Position numbers and translations under genes: made by a program. A stretch of 25,495 nt of DNA from an uncultured Bacteroidota bacterium (lineage in GTDB: Bacteria > Bacteroidota > Bacteroidia > Flavobacteriales > Flavobacteriaceae). Below the pieces are notes generated by a model that saw only the letters and a list, made by a program, of their open reading frames with translations, had not been told where the DNA came from and did no database searches. Location of the stretch: contig CACLUN010000005.1 of the NCBI GenBank assembly GCA_902610105.1, forward strand, positions 1 to 25,495, given 5' to 3'. Numbering within the stretch: the first letter of the stretch is position 1; each line of letters opens with the position of its first letter. This document shows positions 24,416 to 25,495 of this stretch, piece after piece.

Positions 24416-25321
24416 CTAATCAATTATTCCATCAATATTATAGTTAGAAACAAATCCCCATATCAAACCACTTGTGTTTGTGCCATTATAATTTAATTTA
24501 TCATCCCAATAATGGCCACCACCTATTATTTTAATATGCTCAACATATCTATCACCGGCATCGTTGTAATAAATATAGTGTTCAATTGAACCATCTTGAT
24601 TAGTCAATAAATCTTCATTTGGTGTATTATTAAAATTTTTCCACCAATCAACCACATCTGGAATTGATGGATAATATATATTTCCATCATATGGAACATC
24701 AAAATCATCCGTTCCATGAATATTAATCATTGCCGTGGGAAAATTTGCATTGCAACTTTGGTAACTATCATCTAGCATTGTACCAGCAACTGAACCAATA
24801 GCAGCAAATTTCTTTGAATTACAAGCCAAATAATATGACATAAACCCTCCATTTGAATATCCAGCAGCGTATATTCTTTTACTATCAATTACTGGATAAT
24901 CAACTATTAATTGATCAATTAAATTTTCAATGAATCCAATATCATCAACATCACTTTTATTATCAGCAGAAGGATTAGAACAATTCCAATGTGAACCAGA
25001 ACCAGCTAAATCGAGGCCTTGCGGATAGACGACTATGAAATTTTTACTCTCTGCTAAATCTCTCATGTCTGCTGAATTAATAAATTGATTCGCGATTCCT
25101 CCAAAACCGTGGAATAAAAACATTAAAGGATAATCAATTTCAGAATCATAAGAATCTGGAATATAAATAAGGTAATTCCTATTAACATTATCGTGTGAAA
25201 AAGTTTTTGTTTGTAGTCCAGTTATAATTCCATCTTCATCAACCTGAGCACTATCTTCACTCTTACATGAAATAATGAACATTGATAAAATGAGAAAGAA
25301 TAAATATTTTTTACAATTCAT
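24416..25321 (-). CDS. CE1/PHB-depolymerase-like esterase lipoprotein
   Basis: A 301-residue alpha/beta hydrolase of the LpqC / feruloyl-esterase / PHB-depolymerase group. The lipoprotein signal ends at Cys19 (FIISC). The oxyanion-hole strand is LFHGFGG (70-75), the nucleophile Ser156 is in AGYSNGG, a likely acid is Asp205 or Asp208 in HGTDDFDVPYDG, and His270 in IIGGGHYW completes the triad. Cys residues at 114 and 190 and elsewhere may form disulfides, as in secreted members. Such enzymes remove acyl groups (acetyl, feruloyl) from polysaccharides or cut short polyesters. Beside a sulfatase, polysaccharide de-esterification is the more likely job; this is inference. Confidence 0.88.
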   Translation of the reverse strand: MNCKKYLFFLILSMFIISCKSEDSAQVDEDGIITGLQTKTFSHDNVNRNYLIYIPDSYDSEIDYPLMFLFHGFGGIANQFINSADMRDLAESKNFIVVYPQGLDLAGSGSHWNCSNPSADNKSDVDDIGFIENLIDQLIVDYPVIDSKRIYAAGYSNGGFMSYYLACNSKKFAAIGSVAGTMLDDSYQSCNANFPTAMINIHGTDDFDVPYDGNIYYPSIPDVVDWWKNFNNTPNEDLLTNQDGSIEHYIYYNDAGDRYVEHIKIIGGGHYWDDKLNYNGTNTSGLIWGFVSNYNIDGIID

Positions 25322-25336
25322 ATTATTAAAATTATG

Positions 25337-25495
25337 TTATTTAGACTGTGGAATATCAATATTAATTTCGACCATATCCACAAGATTATTTTCACTTCTG
25401 AGTAAATATTTAGAAAAATGATTAGCCCGAAGCCAAAAATTATATTCAGACATATTTCCAAAACCATGTCTTTGACTAGGTAATATCATAAAGCC
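25337..25495 (-). CDS. C-terminus of an S9 (DPP-IV-like) peptidase, gene runs off the window
   Basis: The minus-strand frame is open from the window edge to TAA at 25337, giving the last 52 residues. They read ILPSQRHGFGNMSEYNFW and then a helix-rich end with VDMVEINIDIPQSK. The QRHGFG motif carries the catalytic histidine of S9B/S9C peptidases and the following aromatic/Arg helix is the standard C-terminal helix. It resembles the equivalent end of the peptidase at 18960-19084 (KRHGYGDMNDY), so it is probably a paralogue. The esterase gene starts 15 bases after it, making a peptidase-esterase-sulfatase operon. Confidence 0.78.
   Translation of the reverse strand, partial: GFMILPSQRHGFGNMSEYNFWLRANHFSKYLLRSENNLVDMVEINIDIPQSK

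Overview
The window is a strongly AT-rich, very gene-dense piece of a Bacteroidota chromosome, most likely from a marine or aquatic, streamlined Flavobacteriales-type bacterium. The reasons are: families typical of that group (DUF6090, DUF6607, a TonB receptor with an N-terminal carboxypeptidase-like domain, S9 peptidases, a MerC-domain protein), many lipoproteins with short lipoboxes ending in SC, TAnnTTTG-like promoter elements, and the lack of clear Shine-Dalgarno sites. No RNA genes, IS elements, CRISPR arrays or prophage genes were seen. No stretch longer than 300 bases lacks a gene.

Layout. 1-2171: the 3' part of a DUF6090 membrane protein, then on the minus strand a tiny DUF2256 zinc-ribbon-like gene overlapping a cryptochrome-DASH photolyase gene that is broken by a frameshift. 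2310-4073: a YkuK-like RNase H-fold protein, a histone-deacetylase-family enzyme, and a convergent MerC-type membrane protein. 4171-8004: an SDR enzyme overlapping a lipoprotein oligopeptidase B, and a convergent Bax-inhibitor-1-like membrane protein with an unusual large hydrophilic loop. 8098-11165: a tightly coupled four-gene operon (M81/MlrC-like metallopeptidase lipoprotein, OsmC, cupin, divergent SDR lacking the catalytic Tyr/Lys), with a DUF6607 gene convergent to it.

12157-14535: an ABC ATPase, an FtsX/MacB-type permease and a DUF3299 protein in overlapping order. This matches zinc-responsive Zrg-like transporters, and the permease carries a His/Asp/Glu tandem repeat. 14525-19084: a lipoprotein aldose 1-epimerase, then a barrel-like surface protein followed by a DPP-IV-like S9 peptidase. 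19086-22360 (minus): a TonB-dependent receptor, a secreted HMA metal-binding protein and a PepSY membrane protein interrupted by an in-frame amber codon, together looking like a heavy-metal (probably copper) operon. 22448-25495: a small three-helix membrane protein, then on the minus strand a surface lipoprotein operon (the C-terminus of another S9 peptidase, a CE1-type esterase, a sulfatase).

The strongest leads are the zinc-type ABC operon whose permease seems to have absorbed a histidine-rich metal-binding segment, the M81/OsmC/cupin/SDR operon, the symmetric divergent promoter between the metal receptor and the small membrane protein, and the fact that all seven convergent gene pairs abut or overlap, leaving no room for ordinary terminators. 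Two otherwise well-conserved genes carry single disabling lesions; these could be real decay or consensus errors.
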